From Marinomonas spartinae (lineage in GTDB: Bacteria > Pseudomonadota > Gammaproteobacteria > Pseudomonadales > Marinomonadaceae), in contig NZ_JAEMUI010000002.1 of assembly GCF_016461715.1 (NCBI RefSeq), positions 248,001-312,000 of the forward strand: a DNA stretch of 64,000 bases, read 5' to 3'. The notes beneath the pieces were generated by a model that was not told the origin of the DNA, did no database searches, and worked only from the letters and a program-made list of their open reading frames with translations. Numbering within the stretch: the first letter of the stretch is position 1; the number at the start of each line of letters is the position of its first letter. Below, in pieces: positions 18,796 to 29,952 of the stretch. The position numbers and the translations under genes are program-made.

Positions 18796-19326
18796 TTAGT
18801 TCTCTTTTTTCTGTGAAGATTCTTGTTGTTTTTCGGTTTGTGGTTGTAGAGTCATAGAGACTCGGCCTGATCCTTCTTTTTCGGCGCTGAAGGTGCCATT
18901 GTTAATGTAGTACACAATATGGTCAGCAGTGATTTTATCGTCCATTCTATTCAGGTAGCCGTCTCCAAAAATTTCTACTTTGGACTGAGCCGTCTTATAG
19001 ACAACTTTATTGCCACGGCTAATCATCATATTACCTTGCCAATCGATTTGCTGGCTAAATTTGGCAGGATGGCCCGTTGCGATTAGCTCGGTAAATTTAC
19101 GTGTTTTAGGATTGGTGATGACTTTCAGATACTGAGCTTGAATTTCAATCGTACCTTGTTTTACAAATACGTCGCCCGTGTAAACGGCTTCGCCTGTTTT
19201 TTGATCAAAGTGGGCTTGATTGGACTGTATATTTAGTGGTTTGCTTGTGTCGTCTGGTAGCGCTACTACCCATTGGCTTATGAATAAGCTGGTTAATAAA
19301 GTACAGACCTTAATGTGTTGCTTCAT
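18796..19326 (-). CDS. lptA: LptA, periplasmic LPS-bridge protein
   Basis: This 176-residue protein has a signal peptide (residues 1 to about 22, ending VVA-LP) and an OstA/LptA beta-jellyroll (NIQSNQAHFDQKTGEAVYTG at its start). It oligomerises into the periplasmic bridge that carries LPS. The C-terminal tail is short, polar and Gln/Glu-rich. The gene overlaps lptC by 17 bases and abuts lptB without a gap. Confidence 0.93.
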   Translation of the reverse strand: MKQHIKVCTLLTSLFISQWVVALPDDTSKPLNIQSNQAHFDQKTGEAVYTGDVFVKQGTIEIQAQYLKVITNPKTRKFTELIATGHPAKFSQQIDWQGNMMISRGNKVVYKTAQSKVEIFGDGYLNRMDDKITADHIVYYINNGTFSAEKEGSGRVSMTLQPQTEKQQESSQKKEN

Positions 19327-19876
19327 ACTGTCCTCTTACAGATCCTGTCATTTTAACTTCTTCTGTGTTGATATAAGTGACAATGACATCGGCAGTTGTT
19401 TCGCCTTGTGTTGAGTGGATTTTTGCATTTCCTGTACTCGTAAGTGACTGTTGTTTATCTAAATAGCGAATATTGTCCGCTGTTAGTGTGATGTCTGGTG
19501 AGTCTACGTAATGTTTTATGGCAGATGCATCATCTGTTAATAGGATATCACTACTGCCATCTTCAATTATCCCTTTTTTTCCTTGTGCTTCCCAGTTCCC
19601 CGTTTTTTCTACTCTTTTTACCTTTGGGTTTTCGAGAAGTGTCTTTGCGCCCTTGTTGTAATGTAGACCTTTATCAGCGGTCAAGGTTTCTATCAGTTTG
19701 CCATTTTGATCAAATTCTGTAGCGTGTATTTTTGTAATGAAATAATCGGGGGTGCTGCTCAGATTATCAGTCTGAAGCAAGTTTTTATTATCGGATGAAC
19801 CCGCCCAGAAAAAAAGAGTAATGATAACAATGCTGCCAGCCCCCAGTAGTAGTTTTTTGTGGCTTGCTTTGATCAT
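19310..19876 (-). CDS. lptC: LptC, inner-membrane LPS-bridge protein
   Basis: A 188-residue bitopic protein with an N-terminal membrane helix (residues 8-25, KLLLGAGSIVIITLFFWAG) and a periplasmic LptC jellyroll (YFITKIHATEFDQNGKLIET, LTADNIRYLD). It receives LPS from LptBFG and hands it to LptA. Its start overlaps the end of the exchanger gene by one base. Usually kdsC precedes lptC; here the exchanger gene does. Confidence 0.92.
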   Translation of the reverse strand: MIKASHKKLLLGAGSIVIITLFFWAGSSDNKNLLQTDNLSSTPDYFITKIHATEFDQNGKLIETLTADKGLHYNKGAKTLLENPKVKRVEKTGNWEAQGKKGIIEDGSSDILLTDDASAIKHYVDSPDITLTADNIRYLDKQQSLTSTGNAKIHSTQGETTADVIVTYINTEEVKMTGSVRGQYEATH

Positions 19877-20838
19877 TAGACAGAATCCCCAGTGCTAACG
19901 AAGAAAATATAGACAGCGTACGAAACGAGTAAGGGAATGGCTATCCAGCGTGGGATACTTTGGTTTTTGGTTTTGGCAAATCCGTAGATGAGCAAGGATA
20001 GGGCAACGGTTAATCCTAGAACCCAATAGAAATCCCGTCCTGAAGTGGTTTGATCAATTACGCCAGGTGCGATTAACGCAGGTAGTGGTAACACTGTCGC
20101 CAAGTTGAACATATTTGAGCCTAAAATGTTACCAATGGCAATATCATGGTGGCCCTTACGCACACTGCTGATGGAGGCGGCTAGCTCTGGCAGACTGGTG
20201 CCGACGGCCACAATGGTCAAGCCAATTACCATGTCGCTGACACCAAGAGCGGAAGCAATGCCAATGGCTCCCCAAACAAGTAATTTCGAGCTGCCAATCA
20301 GAACCGCTAGGCTGACAAATGAAATGCATAGGGATTTACTGACAGGGCTGCCATCATCCTCAGGTAACTCGCTGGAAAGTTGTTCTTCTAGGTTTTTGCT
20401 GCCTTTGAGCATGATGATCATCATGATAATAAACATGAAAACCAATACGATACCGTCTGAAAAGCTTAATGTGCCATCATGAAGTAGCCAGCCTGTCACC
20501 AAGGTGATGGTTAAAACAAGGGGGACCTCCTTACGCATCAAATCTTTAGTAACTGGTACAGCTGAAAACAACAGGGTAGCGCCGAAAACCAATGCGATAT
20601 TGGCAATGTTGGAACCTAATACGTTACCAATGGCAATGCCAGGTGCATTATCAAATGACGCAATCGCCGACACAACCATTTCGGGCGCGGAGGTGCCTAA
20701 CCCAACCAATATTACTCCAATAACAATGGGGCTCACTTCTAGTTTTTCGGCAACGAGCGCCGCATGTTCAATGAATTTATCAGAACTAATAACCAGCAAG
20801 ACTAAGCCTGCAATTAGAGCAGCGGAAAACAGCAGCAT
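19876..20838 (-). CDS. yrbG: CaCA-family calcium/sodium antiporter (YrbG type)
   Basis: The 320-residue protein has two inverted sodium/calcium exchanger repeats. Repeat 1 carries GLGTSAPEMVVSA and GNVLGSNIANI; repeat 2 carries AVGTSLPELAASI and GNILGSNMFNL. These are the ion-binding alpha repeats of YrbG. About ten membrane helices are separated by an acidic cytoplasmic loop near residue 155. It is the first gene of the minus-strand yrbG-lptCAB-rpoN run and is divergent from mlaF. kdsD and kdsC, which usually lie between yrbG and lptC, are absent. Confidence 0.93.
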   Translation of the reverse strand: MLLFSAALIAGLVLLVISSDKFIEHAALVAEKLEVSPIVIGVILVGLGTSAPEMVVSAIASFDNAPGIAIGNVLGSNIANIALVFGATLLFSAVPVTKDLMRKEVPLVLTITLVTGWLLHDGTLSFSDGIVLVFMFIIMMIIMLKGSKNLEEQLSSELPEDDGSPVSKSLCISFVSLAVLIGSSKLLVWGAIGIASALGVSDMVIGLTIVAVGTSLPELAASISSVRKGHHDIAIGNILGSNMFNLATVLPLPALIAPGVIDQTTSGRDFYWVLGLTVALSLLIYGFAKTKNQSIPRWIAIPLLVSYAVYIFFVSTGDSV

Positions 20839-20995
20839 AACCTTTTATTTACTCATGAATCAAAAAGATGTCCCATTTAATGAGGTTTACTGTGTAAATT
20901 CAAGACTTGATCTTTGAAACAATTTCGATTCCGTTTATTGTGCGATTCTATTTTCTAAGGGCGGGTGTTAGTATCAGCGACTATTATATTGGGAA

Positions 20996-21808
20996 ATGAT
21001 AGGTGGGTCCGTGCTGGATAGGTATATAAAAGTACAGAATCTTCGCTTTTCAAGAGGGGAGAGGGTGATATATGAAGATGTGTCGCTGGATATTCCTCGT
21101 GGAAAAATCACTGCTGTGATGGGGCCAAGTGGAACCGGAAAAACGACTCTCTTAAAGCTAATCGCTGCGCAGCTTTATCCAGACAGTGGTCATATTTTTG
21201 TTGATGGGAAGGATATTCATTCCTTGTCCCGTTCAGATTTATATAAAGTAAGAGAGAAAATGGGCATGCTTTTTCAAAGTGGTGCCTTATTCAGTGACAT
21301 GTCTGTTTTTGAAAATGTTGCTTTTCCTTTGCAAGAACACACCAATTTTGATGCGAGTAAAATCGAAAGCATTGTGCTTGAAAAATTGCACAGCGTGGGG
21401 TTGCGAGGAGCAGCAAGGTTATTTCCCTCTGAATTGTCAGGGGGGATGGCTAGACGCGTAGCCCTTGCTAGGGCGATTGCATTGGATCCTGAGCTGGTTA
21501 TGTTTGATGAACCATTTACAGGTCAGGATCCCATTTCTAAAGGTGTTCTGGTCGAGCTGATTCGTCAGTTAAACGATGGGTCAGGCATTACTTCAATCGT
21601 AGTGTCCCACGACGTAGAAGAGTCGTTATCCATTGCGGATCATGTCTGTATTTTGTCTGGTGGTCGAGTTATTGCTCAAGGGACACCCAGTGATATCCGT
21701 GCCTCTGACGATGCTCAAGTAAAACAGTTCTTAAATGGTGAGCCCGATGGTCCAGTTCCATTTCATTATCCGGAAAGTGTTGCTGATGAACAGAGGAGTC
21801 AAAGATGA
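20996..21808 (+). CDS. mlaF: MlaF, ATPase of the Mla phospholipid transporter
   Basis: This 270-residue ABC ATPase has Walker [12 protein letters not shown], signature [15 protein letters not shown], Walker [14 protein letters not shown] and switch His in VVSHDVEE. With MlaE, MlaD and MlaC it maintains outer-membrane lipid asymmetry. GTG at 21011 ([13 protein letters not shown]) is an alternative start with AGGTGG in front and may be the real one. The next gene, mlaE, overlaps the stop (ATGATG). Confidence 0.93.
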   Translation: MIGGSVLDRYIKVQNLRFSRGERVIYEDVSLDIPRGKITAVMGPSGTGKTTLLKLIAAQLYPDSGHIFVDGKDIHSLSRSDLYKVREKMGMLFQSGALFSDMSVFENVAFPLQEHTNFDASKIESIVLEKLHSVGLRGAARLFPSELSGGMARRVALARAIALDPELVMFDEPFTGQDPISKGVLVELIRQLNDGSGITSIVVSHDVEESLSIADHVCILSGGRVIAQGTPSDIRASDDAQVKQFLNGEPDGPVPFHYPESVADEQRSQR

Positions 21809-22590
21809 TGAATAGTTTGATTTCTTTGGGCGCTGGTTTTTTAGATTGGTTGGAGGCGGTTGGAAGAGCGGGGATATTTATTGTTCAAAGTCTCGTTCGT
21901 TTACCCGTTCGATTAGGGGAATCCATTAACCTTTTGATTCGCCAGTTGTATTCAGTGGGCGTGTTATCTCTGGTTATTATCATTGTATCCGGTACTTTTA
22001 TCGGAATGGTGTTATCCCTACAAGGTTATAGTATTTTGGCAAAATTTGGCTCATCAGGATCTGTTGGTCAATTGTTAGCCTTGTCTTTGTTGCGTGAATT
22101 GGGACCAGTGGTGACGGCGTTGTTGTTCGCTGGTCGAGCTGGGTCATCGCTTACTGCCGAAATAGGTTTGATGAAGGCAACAGAGCAGCTCTCCAGTTAT
22201 GAAATGATGGGGGTGGATCCTTTACGTCGTGTGATTGCGCCGCGTTTTATTGCTGGTGTGATTTCTTTGCCCTTGCTTAGTTTTGTGTTTTCGGCAGCTG
22301 GTATCATTGGCGGTATGCTTGTCTCTGTTGGTTGGCTTGGTGTGAGTGATGGGGCGTTTTGGACCCTTATGCAGCAATCCGTTAACTTTGATACGGATGT
22401 CATGAATGGAGTAATCAAAGCGGTAGTATTTGCTGTTGTGGTGACTTGGATCGCTGTCTATCAGGGCTATGAATGCGTTCCGACATCAGAAGGGATTGGG
22501 AAAGCGACTACTCGAACCGTCGTTTTGGGTTCATTGTCTATTTTAGCGTTGGATTTTATTTTAACCGCTGCGATGTTTGGAGATTTTTAG
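21805..22590 (+). CDS. mlaE: MlaE, permease of the Mla phospholipid transporter
   Basis: A 261-residue membrane protein of the MlaE/YrbE family. Hallmarks are [32 protein letters not shown] and the C-terminal [20 protein letters not shown]. It forms the dimeric membrane core that binds lipid from the MlaD ring. Start codons at 21805 and 21808 are both possible. It is translationally coupled to mlaF, and mlaD follows one base after its stop. Confidence 0.95.
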   Translation: MMNSLISLGAGFLDWLEAVGRAGIFIVQSLVRLPVRLGESINLLIRQLYSVGVLSLVIIIVSGTFIGMVLSLQGYSILAKFGSSGSVGQLLALSLLRELGPVVTALLFAGRAGSSLTAEIGLMKATEQLSSYEMMGVDPLRRVIAPRFIAGVISLPLLSFVFSAAGIIGGMLVSVGWLGVSDGAFWTLMQQSVNFDTDVMNGVIKAVVFAVVVTWIAVYQGYECVPTSEGIGKATTRTVVLGSLSILALDFILTAAMFGDF

Positions 22591-22591
22591 G

Positions 22592-23065
22592 ATGAGAAGT
22601 AAGCGTGTTGAGTTATTGGTAGGTTGTTTCATTGTTTTGGGGATAGTAGCTTTTGTTTATCTTGCCATACAAGTGAGTGGTTTGGCATTTACCGGCAAAA
22701 AAGATACTTATCAAGTCGTTGCTGAATTTGATGATATCGGTGGTTTGACAGATCGTGCCAAAGTAACCATTGCAGGTGTTACAGTGGGGCATGTTGTCTC
22801 CATTAGCTATGATAAAAAGCTTTACATGGCAAAAGTTACCATGGCAATCGATTCGGATATCAACAATATTCCTGTAGACAGTTCCATCGCTATCCTGACA
22901 AGTGGCCTGTTGGGTGAGAAATACCTTGGTATTACGATTGGAGCTGATGAGAAAGTGCTGAAAAATGGCAGTCAAATATACGATACGCAATCTGCTTTGG
23001 TGTTAGAGAATTTAATTAGTCAGTTCTTGTTTAATAAAACCAGTCAATCTGACTCGAAAAAGTAA
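22592..23065 (+). CDS. mlaD: MlaD, membrane-anchored MCE-domain substrate-binding protein
   Basis: A 157-residue protein with one N-terminal membrane helix (residues 9-29) and a single MCE domain (YQVVAEFDDIGGLTDRAKV to LLGEKYLGITIGA). It forms the hexameric periplasmic ring of the Mla transporter. The start is the ATG one base after the mlaE stop (MRSKRVELLVG), with GGAG upstream. An earlier in-frame codon inside mlaE is less likely. Confidence 0.95.
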   Translation: MRSKRVELLVGCFIVLGIVAFVYLAIQVSGLAFTGKKDTYQVVAEFDDIGGLTDRAKVTIAGVTVGHVVSISYDKKLYMAKVTMAIDSDINNIPVDSSIAILTSGLLGEKYLGITIGADEKVLKNGSQIYDTQSALVLENLISQFLFNKTSQSDSKK

Positions 23066-23085
23066 TGAATTGGAGTGCTTAGACC

Positions 23086-23706
23086 ATGTCAAAGGTAATA
23101 AACGTGATGTTTTTAGTAGGGGCGCTGTTTTCGTCCCTAGTTTGGGCAGATAACGAGGAAGGTGCTCGTGATACCGTCGTTAAGGTTGTTAACGAGTTTC
23201 GTACTCAGATTGTGGCCGATAAAGCTGAGCTTAAAAACAACCCTGCGTTATTGTCCGAAAAAGTAGATAAAATTCTCACGCCAGTGGTTAATTTTGATGA
23301 ATTCGCGAAGAGAGTGATGGGTAAGTACTATCGTAGAGCGACTCCTGAGCAGCGAATTCGTTTTGCTACTGTGACCAAGGAAACCTTGTTGAAAACCTAT
23401 GGTGGTTCCTTGTTGGATTTAGACCCTAGCAAAATCAAAGTATTACCATTAGGTCCTCAAAATCGTAGTGATGAAATTAGAGTAGATGTTACCTTTCAGC
23501 AGGATACAGGTAAGCTGATTGATATTAACTTTTATATGGAAGATTATGGCAACAATAACTGGAAATTGAGTAATGTTGTCGTGAGTAACATCAATTTTGG
23601 ACTGACTTTTCGCAAACAGTTTGGCGTGATGATGCAGCAAAATAGCAATAATATTGATGCTGCTATTACGGCTTGGAAAGATTCTTTATCTAAAAAACAG
23701 TCCTAA
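23086..23706 (+). CDS. mlaC: MlaC, periplasmic phospholipid shuttle
   Basis: A 206-residue exported protein with a signal peptide cleaved near VWA-DN (residue 22), followed by the Tol-Tol-Ttg2 (MlaC) fold. The motif VNFDEFAKRVMGKYYRRATPEQ is typical in content. It carries phospholipids between the outer-membrane MlaA-porin complex and MlaFED. mlaB normally follows but is not present; the operon ends in a terminator. Confidence 0.93.
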   Translation: MSKVINVMFLVGALFSSLVWADNEEGARDTVVKVVNEFRTQIVADKAELKNNPALLSEKVDKILTPVVNFDEFAKRVMGKYYRRATPEQRIRFATVTKETLLKTYGGSLLDLDPSKIKVLPLGPQNRSDEIRVDVTFQQDTGKLIDINFYMEDYGNNNWKLSNVVVSNINFGLTFRKQFGVMMQQNSNNIDAAITAWKDSLSKKQS

Positions 23707-23758
23707 TTTGCTAGTAAGTGGGTAAGGTTCTGGATGATCTCGCTCACTGAATTTCATA

Positions 23759-23797
23759 AAAAATCCGAATTCGCTATGCTGAATTCGGATTTTTTTG
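23759..23797 (+). terminator. Rho-independent terminator of mlaFEDC
   Basis: AAATCCGAATTC and GAATTCGGATTT flank the loop GCTATGCT. The stem is followed by a run of seven T overlapping its end, about 50 bases after the mlaC stop. Confidence 0.88.
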
Positions 23798-23934
23798 TTT
23801 TTGACCGCTTGATCAAAGGTTACTAGCAAAAACAGACGGCTTTTTTACGCGGAGTTGTCTGGATGGGTGTTAAGAAGTTGGCAAGACTAAGGTAGAATGT
23901 CTCTATCTGTGAATATTTAAAAATTGGAGTGATT

Positions 23935-25457
<1,523 letters not shown>

Positions 25458-25458
25458 T

Positions 25459-26103
25459 ATGAGTAATACTTTGACTATCGCCCTCTCTAAAGGGCGAATT
25501 TTAGGTGAAACCTTACCGCTATTGGAAAAAGCCAATATTATTCCAGCGGAAGATATTAATAAGAGTCGTAAGTTAATTTTTGATACCAACCATGACAATA
25601 TTAAGTTGGTGATTTTACGAGCTACAGATGTGCCTACCTATGTAGAGCATGGGGTGGCAGATTTTGGTGTCGCAGGCAAAGATGTATTAATGGAAGCGAC
25701 CACCAAAAATTTGTATGAATTGGTGGATTTGAAAATTGCAAAGTGCCGATTGATGACGGCTGGAGTGGTGGGGGAAGCTCTGCCAGCTCGCCGTTTGAAA
25801 GTGGCGTCTAAGTTTACTAAGACTGCTAAGGCTTATTTTGCTGAGCAAGGTATTCAGGCTGATGTAATTAAGCTTTATGGTGCGATGGAGCTGGCTCCCA
25901 TCATGGGGTTGGCTGATTTGATTGTGGATATAGTCGATACTGGCAACACCCTAAAAGCGAATGGGTTGGAACCACGAGATTTCATTGCTGATATTAGTAC
26001 GCGCTTGGTGGTCAACAAAGCTGCCTATAAAACTAAATACGCTCAGATTGAGCCAATTATTGAGATGCTTCGTCGCGCAGTTGACAATAACGAGGATAAG
26101 TAG
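25459..26103 (+). CDS. hisG: ATP phosphoribosyltransferase catalytic subunit, short form
   Basis: HisG joins ATP and PRPP in the first step of histidine synthesis. At 214 residues it is the short form (HisGS), which lacks the C-terminal regulatory domain and works with HisZ; hisZ is not in this window. Family marks are [23 protein letters not shown] and the PRPP loop [17 protein letters not shown]. The stop overlaps the hisD start by one base. Confidence 0.95.
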   Translation: MSNTLTIALSKGRILGETLPLLEKANIIPAEDINKSRKLIFDTNHDNIKLVILRATDVPTYVEHGVADFGVAGKDVLMEATTKNLYELVDLKIAKCRLMTAGVVGEALPARRLKVASKFTKTAKAYFAEQGIQADVIKLYGAMELAPIMGLADLIVDIVDTGNTLKANGLEPRDFIADISTRLVVNKAAYKTKYAQIEPIIEMLRRAVDNNEDK

Positions 26104-27434
26104 TGAATCTAAATATTAGACAATTCTCCACGGATTCTGAGGGTTTTTTAGCAGAATTGGAAAGCTTGCTGGCATGGGATTCTGTGTCTGATGTATCGGT
26201 ACAGGATGCGGTAACCCATATTGTTAATCAAGTGCGCCTACAGGGTGATGCATCGGTTATTGAGTTTACCAATAAGTTTGATCGTCGTCAGGTGACGTCA
26301 GCCGCGGAACTTGAAATTTCCCGTGAAGAAATGGCGGCAGCAAAAAGTCGTGTGAGCGATGAGCTGATTGCTAGCTTAGAGGCGGCCGCAAAACGTGTCC
26401 ATGATTATCATGAGCGTCAAAAGCAGCCATCTTGGCAGTATCAAGAAGCGGACGGTACGATTCTTGGTCAAAAAGTAACGCCTTTGGATCGTGTAGGTGT
26501 ATATGTTCCGGGTGGTAAGGCTGCTTATCCTTCTTCTGTTCTAATGAATGTCATGCCTGCGAAAGTGGCAGGTGTTGGCGAGATCATTATGGTAGTACCG
26601 ACGCCAGATGGTTTTGTGAATGACATCGTTCTGGCGGCTGCATACATCGCGGGTGTTGATCGTGTATTTACCATCGGTGGTGCGCAAGCGGTGGCAGCCT
26701 TGGCATACGGTACAGACTCCATTCCTAAGGTAGATAAGATCGTTGGTCCTGGTAACATTTTTGTTGCGACAGCCAAGCGTATGGTGTTTGGTGCGGTTGG
26801 TATTGATATGATCGCTGGGCCGTCTGAAATTCTTGTGGTTTGCGATGGCAAAACCAATCCAGATTGGATTGCCATGGATCTATTCTCTCAAGCAGAGCAT
26901 GATGAAGACGCTCAAGCTATTTTAATATCACCTAATAAGCAATTTATTCATGATGTTAAAGCCTCTATGGAGCGTTTAATTGAAACCCAAAGTCGCCGCG
27001 ACATTATTAAAGTGTCTTTGGAAAATCGTGGCGCGTTTGTTCATGTCAAAGACATGGATGAAGCTATGGATATCGCGAATATTGTTGCGGCGGAGCACTT
27101 GGAATTATCGGTTGATGAACCTGAAAAATGGGCCCAGAAGATTCGTCATGCTGGTGCTATTTTTATGGGCCGACATACGCCAGAAGCCTTGGGTGATTAC
27201 TGCGCTGGGCCGAACCATGTATTGCCAACATCTGGTACGGCGCGTTTTTCTTCTCCACTTGGTGTTTATGACTTTCAAAAGCGCAGTTCTTTGATTAACT
27301 GTTCACCAGAAGGCGCGAGTGCATTAGCTAAGATTGCCTCTCCGCTAGCCCGTGGCGAGTCCCTTGAAGCGCACGCTATGTCTGCTGAATATCGTATTAT
27401 CGATGAACAAGCAGCAGGTCCATATGACAAGTAA
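26103..27434 (+). CDS. hisD: Histidinol dehydrogenase
   Basis: HisD oxidises histidinol to histidine in two NAD-dependent steps. The 443-residue protein shows the zinc and catalytic motifs: [12 protein letters not shown] (Gln and His zinc ligands), VAAEHLEL and [14 protein letters not shown], plus the N-terminal [15 protein letters not shown]. It uses a GTG start overlapping the hisG stop. hisC, the usual next gene, is replaced by a small membrane-anchored protein gene that overlaps hisD by 11 bases. Confidence 0.96.
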   Translation: MNLNIRQFSTDSEGFLAELESLLAWDSVSDVSVQDAVTHIVNQVRLQGDASVIEFTNKFDRRQVTSAAELEISREEMAAAKSRVSDELIASLEAAAKRVHDYHERQKQPSWQYQEADGTILGQKVTPLDRVGVYVPGGKAAYPSSVLMNVMPAKVAGVGEIIMVVPTPDGFVNDIVLAAAYIAGVDRVFTIGGAQAVAALAYGTDSIPKVDKIVGPGNIFVATAKRMVFGAVGIDMIAGPSEILVVCDGKTNPDWIAMDLFSQAEHDEDAQAILISPNKQFIHDVKASMERLIETQSRRDIIKVSLENRGAFVHVKDMDEAMDIANIVAAEHLELSVDEPEKWAQKIRHAGAIFMGRHTPEALGDYCAGPNHVLPTSGTARFSSPLGVYDFQKRSSLINCSPEGASALAKIASPLARGESLEAHAMSAEYRIIDEQAAGPYDK

Positions 27435-27993
27435 GAAGTCAAAGGCATCCGAGCATCCAAAAGCGCTCTATAAATTACGCACCGTAACGCGTATTTCTGC
27501 CTTTGTGATTTTGGCAGTGGTGATCGTCGGATTGCTACTGCCAACGAATTATAAAGTAGAGCGGTCTGTGACAATAGACTCATCCAAGCAGACTGTGATG
27601 AGTGTGTTGTTGGATGGGAACGCTTTACCAAACTGGATGTATATTAGTGATGGGCGAGTGGAGGCGTTTAATGGGGTTTATACTAACGGACGCTCTGCAA
27701 CCATTCACTATAATAAGACCGATAAGGTAGGTAGCATTACGATGACCAGCATTGGAAATGACCAAATTACCTTTGATGTCAAGCCTAAGCCTGAAGTCGA
27801 TGTGGTTCGAAATGTGATTCGCTTGCAATCTATCGGAGGCAAAACCAAGGTTGATTGGCTTATTCAAGGTAAGTTGCGAGCTGGTTTGCTTAGTCCCTAT
27901 GTGGCTTTATTGGCCAATCGTATTGCTGGCAGCAACTTTGAAAGAAGTTTGGAACGTTTGAAAGACATCGTTGAAACAAAAGTAGGTCGGTAA
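27424..27993 (+). CDS. Membrane-anchored SRPBCC-like protein of unknown function
   Basis: A 189-residue protein with a basic N-terminal tail, one membrane helix (about residues 22-40, [17 protein letters not shown]) and an SRPBCC/polyketide-cyclase-like domain starting [20 protein letters not shown]. The domain fold is inferred from the strand pattern and helix-grip-like C-terminus ([14 protein letters not shown]); no catalytic residues can be named. I chose the ATG at 27424, 11 bases inside hisD; a longer frame opens further upstream but lies fully within hisD. It occupies the place of hisC and is probably cotranscribed with hisGD. Ligand and role are unknown. Confidence 0.75.
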   Translation: MTSKKSKASEHPKALYKLRTVTRISAFVILAVVIVGLLLPTNYKVERSVTIDSSKQTVMSVLLDGNALPNWMYISDGRVEAFNGVYTNGRSATIHYNKTDKVGSITMTSIGNDQITFDVKPKPEVDVVRNVIRLQSIGGKTKVDWLIQGKLRAGLLSPYVALLANRIAGSNFERSLERLKDIVETKVGR

Positions 27994-28004
27994 GACCTAC
28001 TTTT
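27978..28004 (+). terminator. Hairpin at the end of the his unit
   Basis: An 11-bp perfect stem (AAAAGTAGGTC / GACCTACTTTT) with a 5-base loop spans the stop codon of the SRPBCC gene. The trailing T run is inside the stem, so termination is likely but less classical. Confidence 0.6.
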
Positions 28005-28091
28005 GGTGTTGTGCTGGTTTGCTTTGTTCTTATAGGCCATTGTTCATGGCGCTTTTCATCTTTAATCACTTTTTAAATCAATCAATTGTTG

Positions 28092-29144
28092 CTAATTGAT
28101 TAAGTGTTGCATGACCGGTTGTTTTTCTAACTTGATATTGGCTTGATAGGATTGCAGGCCTCTGATACCAAGTAACGAAATGACTGAGCCGGGTTTCATA
28201 TTGGCGATTCTTTGTCTGGTTTCAAATGGATTGGTACTTGGGGTGTTGTTGATTTTAACGATAATATCGCCCACTTCGATTCCCGCTTTATCTGCTGGAC
28301 TTTGCTGAATGACGTGACTGACTAGCAAACCATGGTCAACAGGTAAACTTAGGCTTTTTGCTAACTGTTTATTGACTTTTTTAGCATCCATACCAAGATA
28401 TGAGCGCGTCACTTTACCATATTTAATCAGTTGAGACATGACTTTTAGGGCATCATTTACTGGTGTAGCAAAGCCTATTCCCTGAGAACCTCCTGTGCTT
28501 GAGTAAATAGCGGAGCTTATGCCAATCAATTGACCTTTTAAGTTAACCAGCGCACCGCCAGAGTTGCCAGGATTGATCGCCGCATCGGTTTGTAAAAAAT
28601 TCTCATAGGAATGGAGGCCAATACTATTTCTGGCCTTAGCGCTAATGATACCAGCGGTTACTGTTTGGCCAATGCCGAAAGGGTTTCCGATAGCGAGGAT
28701 TTTGTCTCCTACTTGAATTGTCTGGCTATTTCCCAACTCTATCGGAGTAAGGTTAGGTAGATCTATTTTCAATACTGCTAAATCCGTAGCGGGATCCGAA
28801 CCTATTAATCTGGCTTCCGCCTGTCTATCATCGTGTAGACCGACAACAATGTGGCTAGCATTTTGTACAACATGATAATTGGTCAGTATGTATCCGCTTT
28901 TGGACATAATGACGCCTGAGCCAAGGTTGATGGTATGTGGGTTGTTGTTACGCTCTAAAATGCTGTTGGGAGATGCCGTTTGAGTATAGATGTTGACCAC
29001 GGAAGGTGCAGCTTTTTTAACGGAAGAGGTGTAGCTTGTGTCTGCTAATTTGTTTTTTTCTTGAATGAGAAGGGTGCCTAGTCCTATACAAGTGCCAAGT
29101 AGAATGGCGATAATGAGAGGTGTCCACTGTTTTTTATGTATCAT
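28092..29144 (-). CDS. degS: DegS/AlgW-type membrane-anchored serine protease
   Basis: A 350-residue HtrA-family protease with one N-terminal membrane helix (residues 9-27), a trypsin-like domain and a single PDZ domain (from about residue 245). The triad is visible: His91 in TNYHVV, Asp121 in DPATDLAVL and Ser195 in NPGNSGGALV. One PDZ and a membrane anchor mark it as DegS/AlgW rather than DegP. These cleave the anti-sigma factor RseA/MucA when the PDZ senses misfolded porin C-termini. It is divergent from nif3, with only 16 bases between start codons. Confidence 0.93.
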   Translation of the reverse strand: MIHKKQWTPLIIAILLGTCIGLGTLLIQEKNKLADTSYTSSVKKAAPSVVNIYTQTASPNSILERNNNPHTINLGSGVIMSKSGYILTNYHVVQNASHIVVGLHDDRQAEARLIGSDPATDLAVLKIDLPNLTPIELGNSQTIQVGDKILAIGNPFGIGQTVTAGIISAKARNSIGLHSYENFLQTDAAINPGNSGGALVNLKGQLIGISSAIYSSTGGSQGIGFATPVNDALKVMSQLIKYGKVTRSYLGMDAKKVNKQLAKSLSLPVDHGLLVSHVIQQSPADKAGIEVGDIIVKINNTPSTNPFETRQRIANMKPGSVISLLGIRGLQSYQANIKLEKQPVMQHLIN

Positions 29145-29160
29145 AAATGTCGAGGTTGTT

Positions 29161-29922
29161 TTGCTACGTAGTGAATTTGAATGGTTATTAGACCGAACAT
29201 TGAGCCCAAATTTGTTTAAAGATTATGCCCCTAATGGCTTGCAGGTGGAAGGGAAAGCCGAGATTAAGCGTGTTGTCACCGGTGTGACGGCCTGTCAGGC
29301 ATTAATTGAAGCGGCAATTGACTACCAAGCCGACGCCATTTTTGTGCATCATGGGTATTTTTGGAAAAATGAGGCGCCACAGATTGTGGGAATGAAGTAT
29401 CGTCGAATTTCTGCTTTGATCAAAAATGATATCAATTTATACGGTTACCATTTGCCCTTAGATGCCCACCCAGTGCTTGGCAATAATGCAGGATTGGCGG
29501 ATGCCATAGGGTTGACGGATCGTTCGTCTTTACAGCCATCGCTTCCTTTGGAACAGTCGATTGGTTTGATAGGATGTTTGGATAAGCCTCTTGATGCTAA
29601 TGCATTCAAAGCCTTGGTTGAGCAAGCTGTTCAACGAGATATTCTGTTTGAGGTGGTCAATGAAAAGGCTATTCATAAAGTGGCGCTCTGTACCGGCGGT
29701 GCGCAAGGTTATATCGAACAGGCTGCCGAGCTTGGTGCAGATGTCTTTATTACTGGTGAGGTGTCCGAACAGACGATTCATATTGCCCGAGAAATGGACA
29801 TTCATTTTATCGCCGCAGGACATCATGCGACGGAGCGTTTTGGTGCACAAGCTATGGCAGAATTTTTATCGAGTGAGCATGGCCTTGAAGCGATATTTAT
29901 CGATATAGATAGTCCAGCATAA
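29161..29922 (+). CDS. Nif3-like dinuclear metal-centre protein (YbgI family)
   Basis: This 253-residue Nif3/YbgI protein has metal-binding motifs IFVHHGYFW near residue 65, YGYHLPLDAHP around 100, and a C-terminal FIAAGHHATERFG. Its biochemical function is unsettled; some homologues act as GTP cyclohydrolase-like or cell-wall-related hydrolases. The start is a TTG at 29161 with GAGG five bases upstream. The frame stays open further upstream, but that would overlap the divergent degS coding region and add non-conserved residues. The same neighbour pair occurs in pseudomonads. Confidence 0.88.
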   Translation: MLRSEFEWLLDRTLSPNLFKDYAPNGLQVEGKAEIKRVVTGVTACQALIEAAIDYQADAIFVHHGYFWKNEAPQIVGMKYRRISALIKNDINLYGYHLPLDAHPVLGNNAGLADAIGLTDRSSLQPSLPLEQSIGLIGCLDKPLDANAFKALVEQAVQRDILFEVVNEKAIHKVALCTGGAQGYIEQAAELGADVFITGEVSEQTIHIAREMDIHFIAAGHHATERFGAQAMAEFLSSEHGLEAIFIDIDSPA

Positions 29923-29952
29923 GACAAGTGACTTGACTAACAACTCAAGCAC

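Noticed and set aside
29065..29160. N-terminal extension of nif3 overlapping degS
   Set aside because: It lies antisense within the degS signal-anchor region, and the extra residues are not conserved in Nif3 proteins as I know them.
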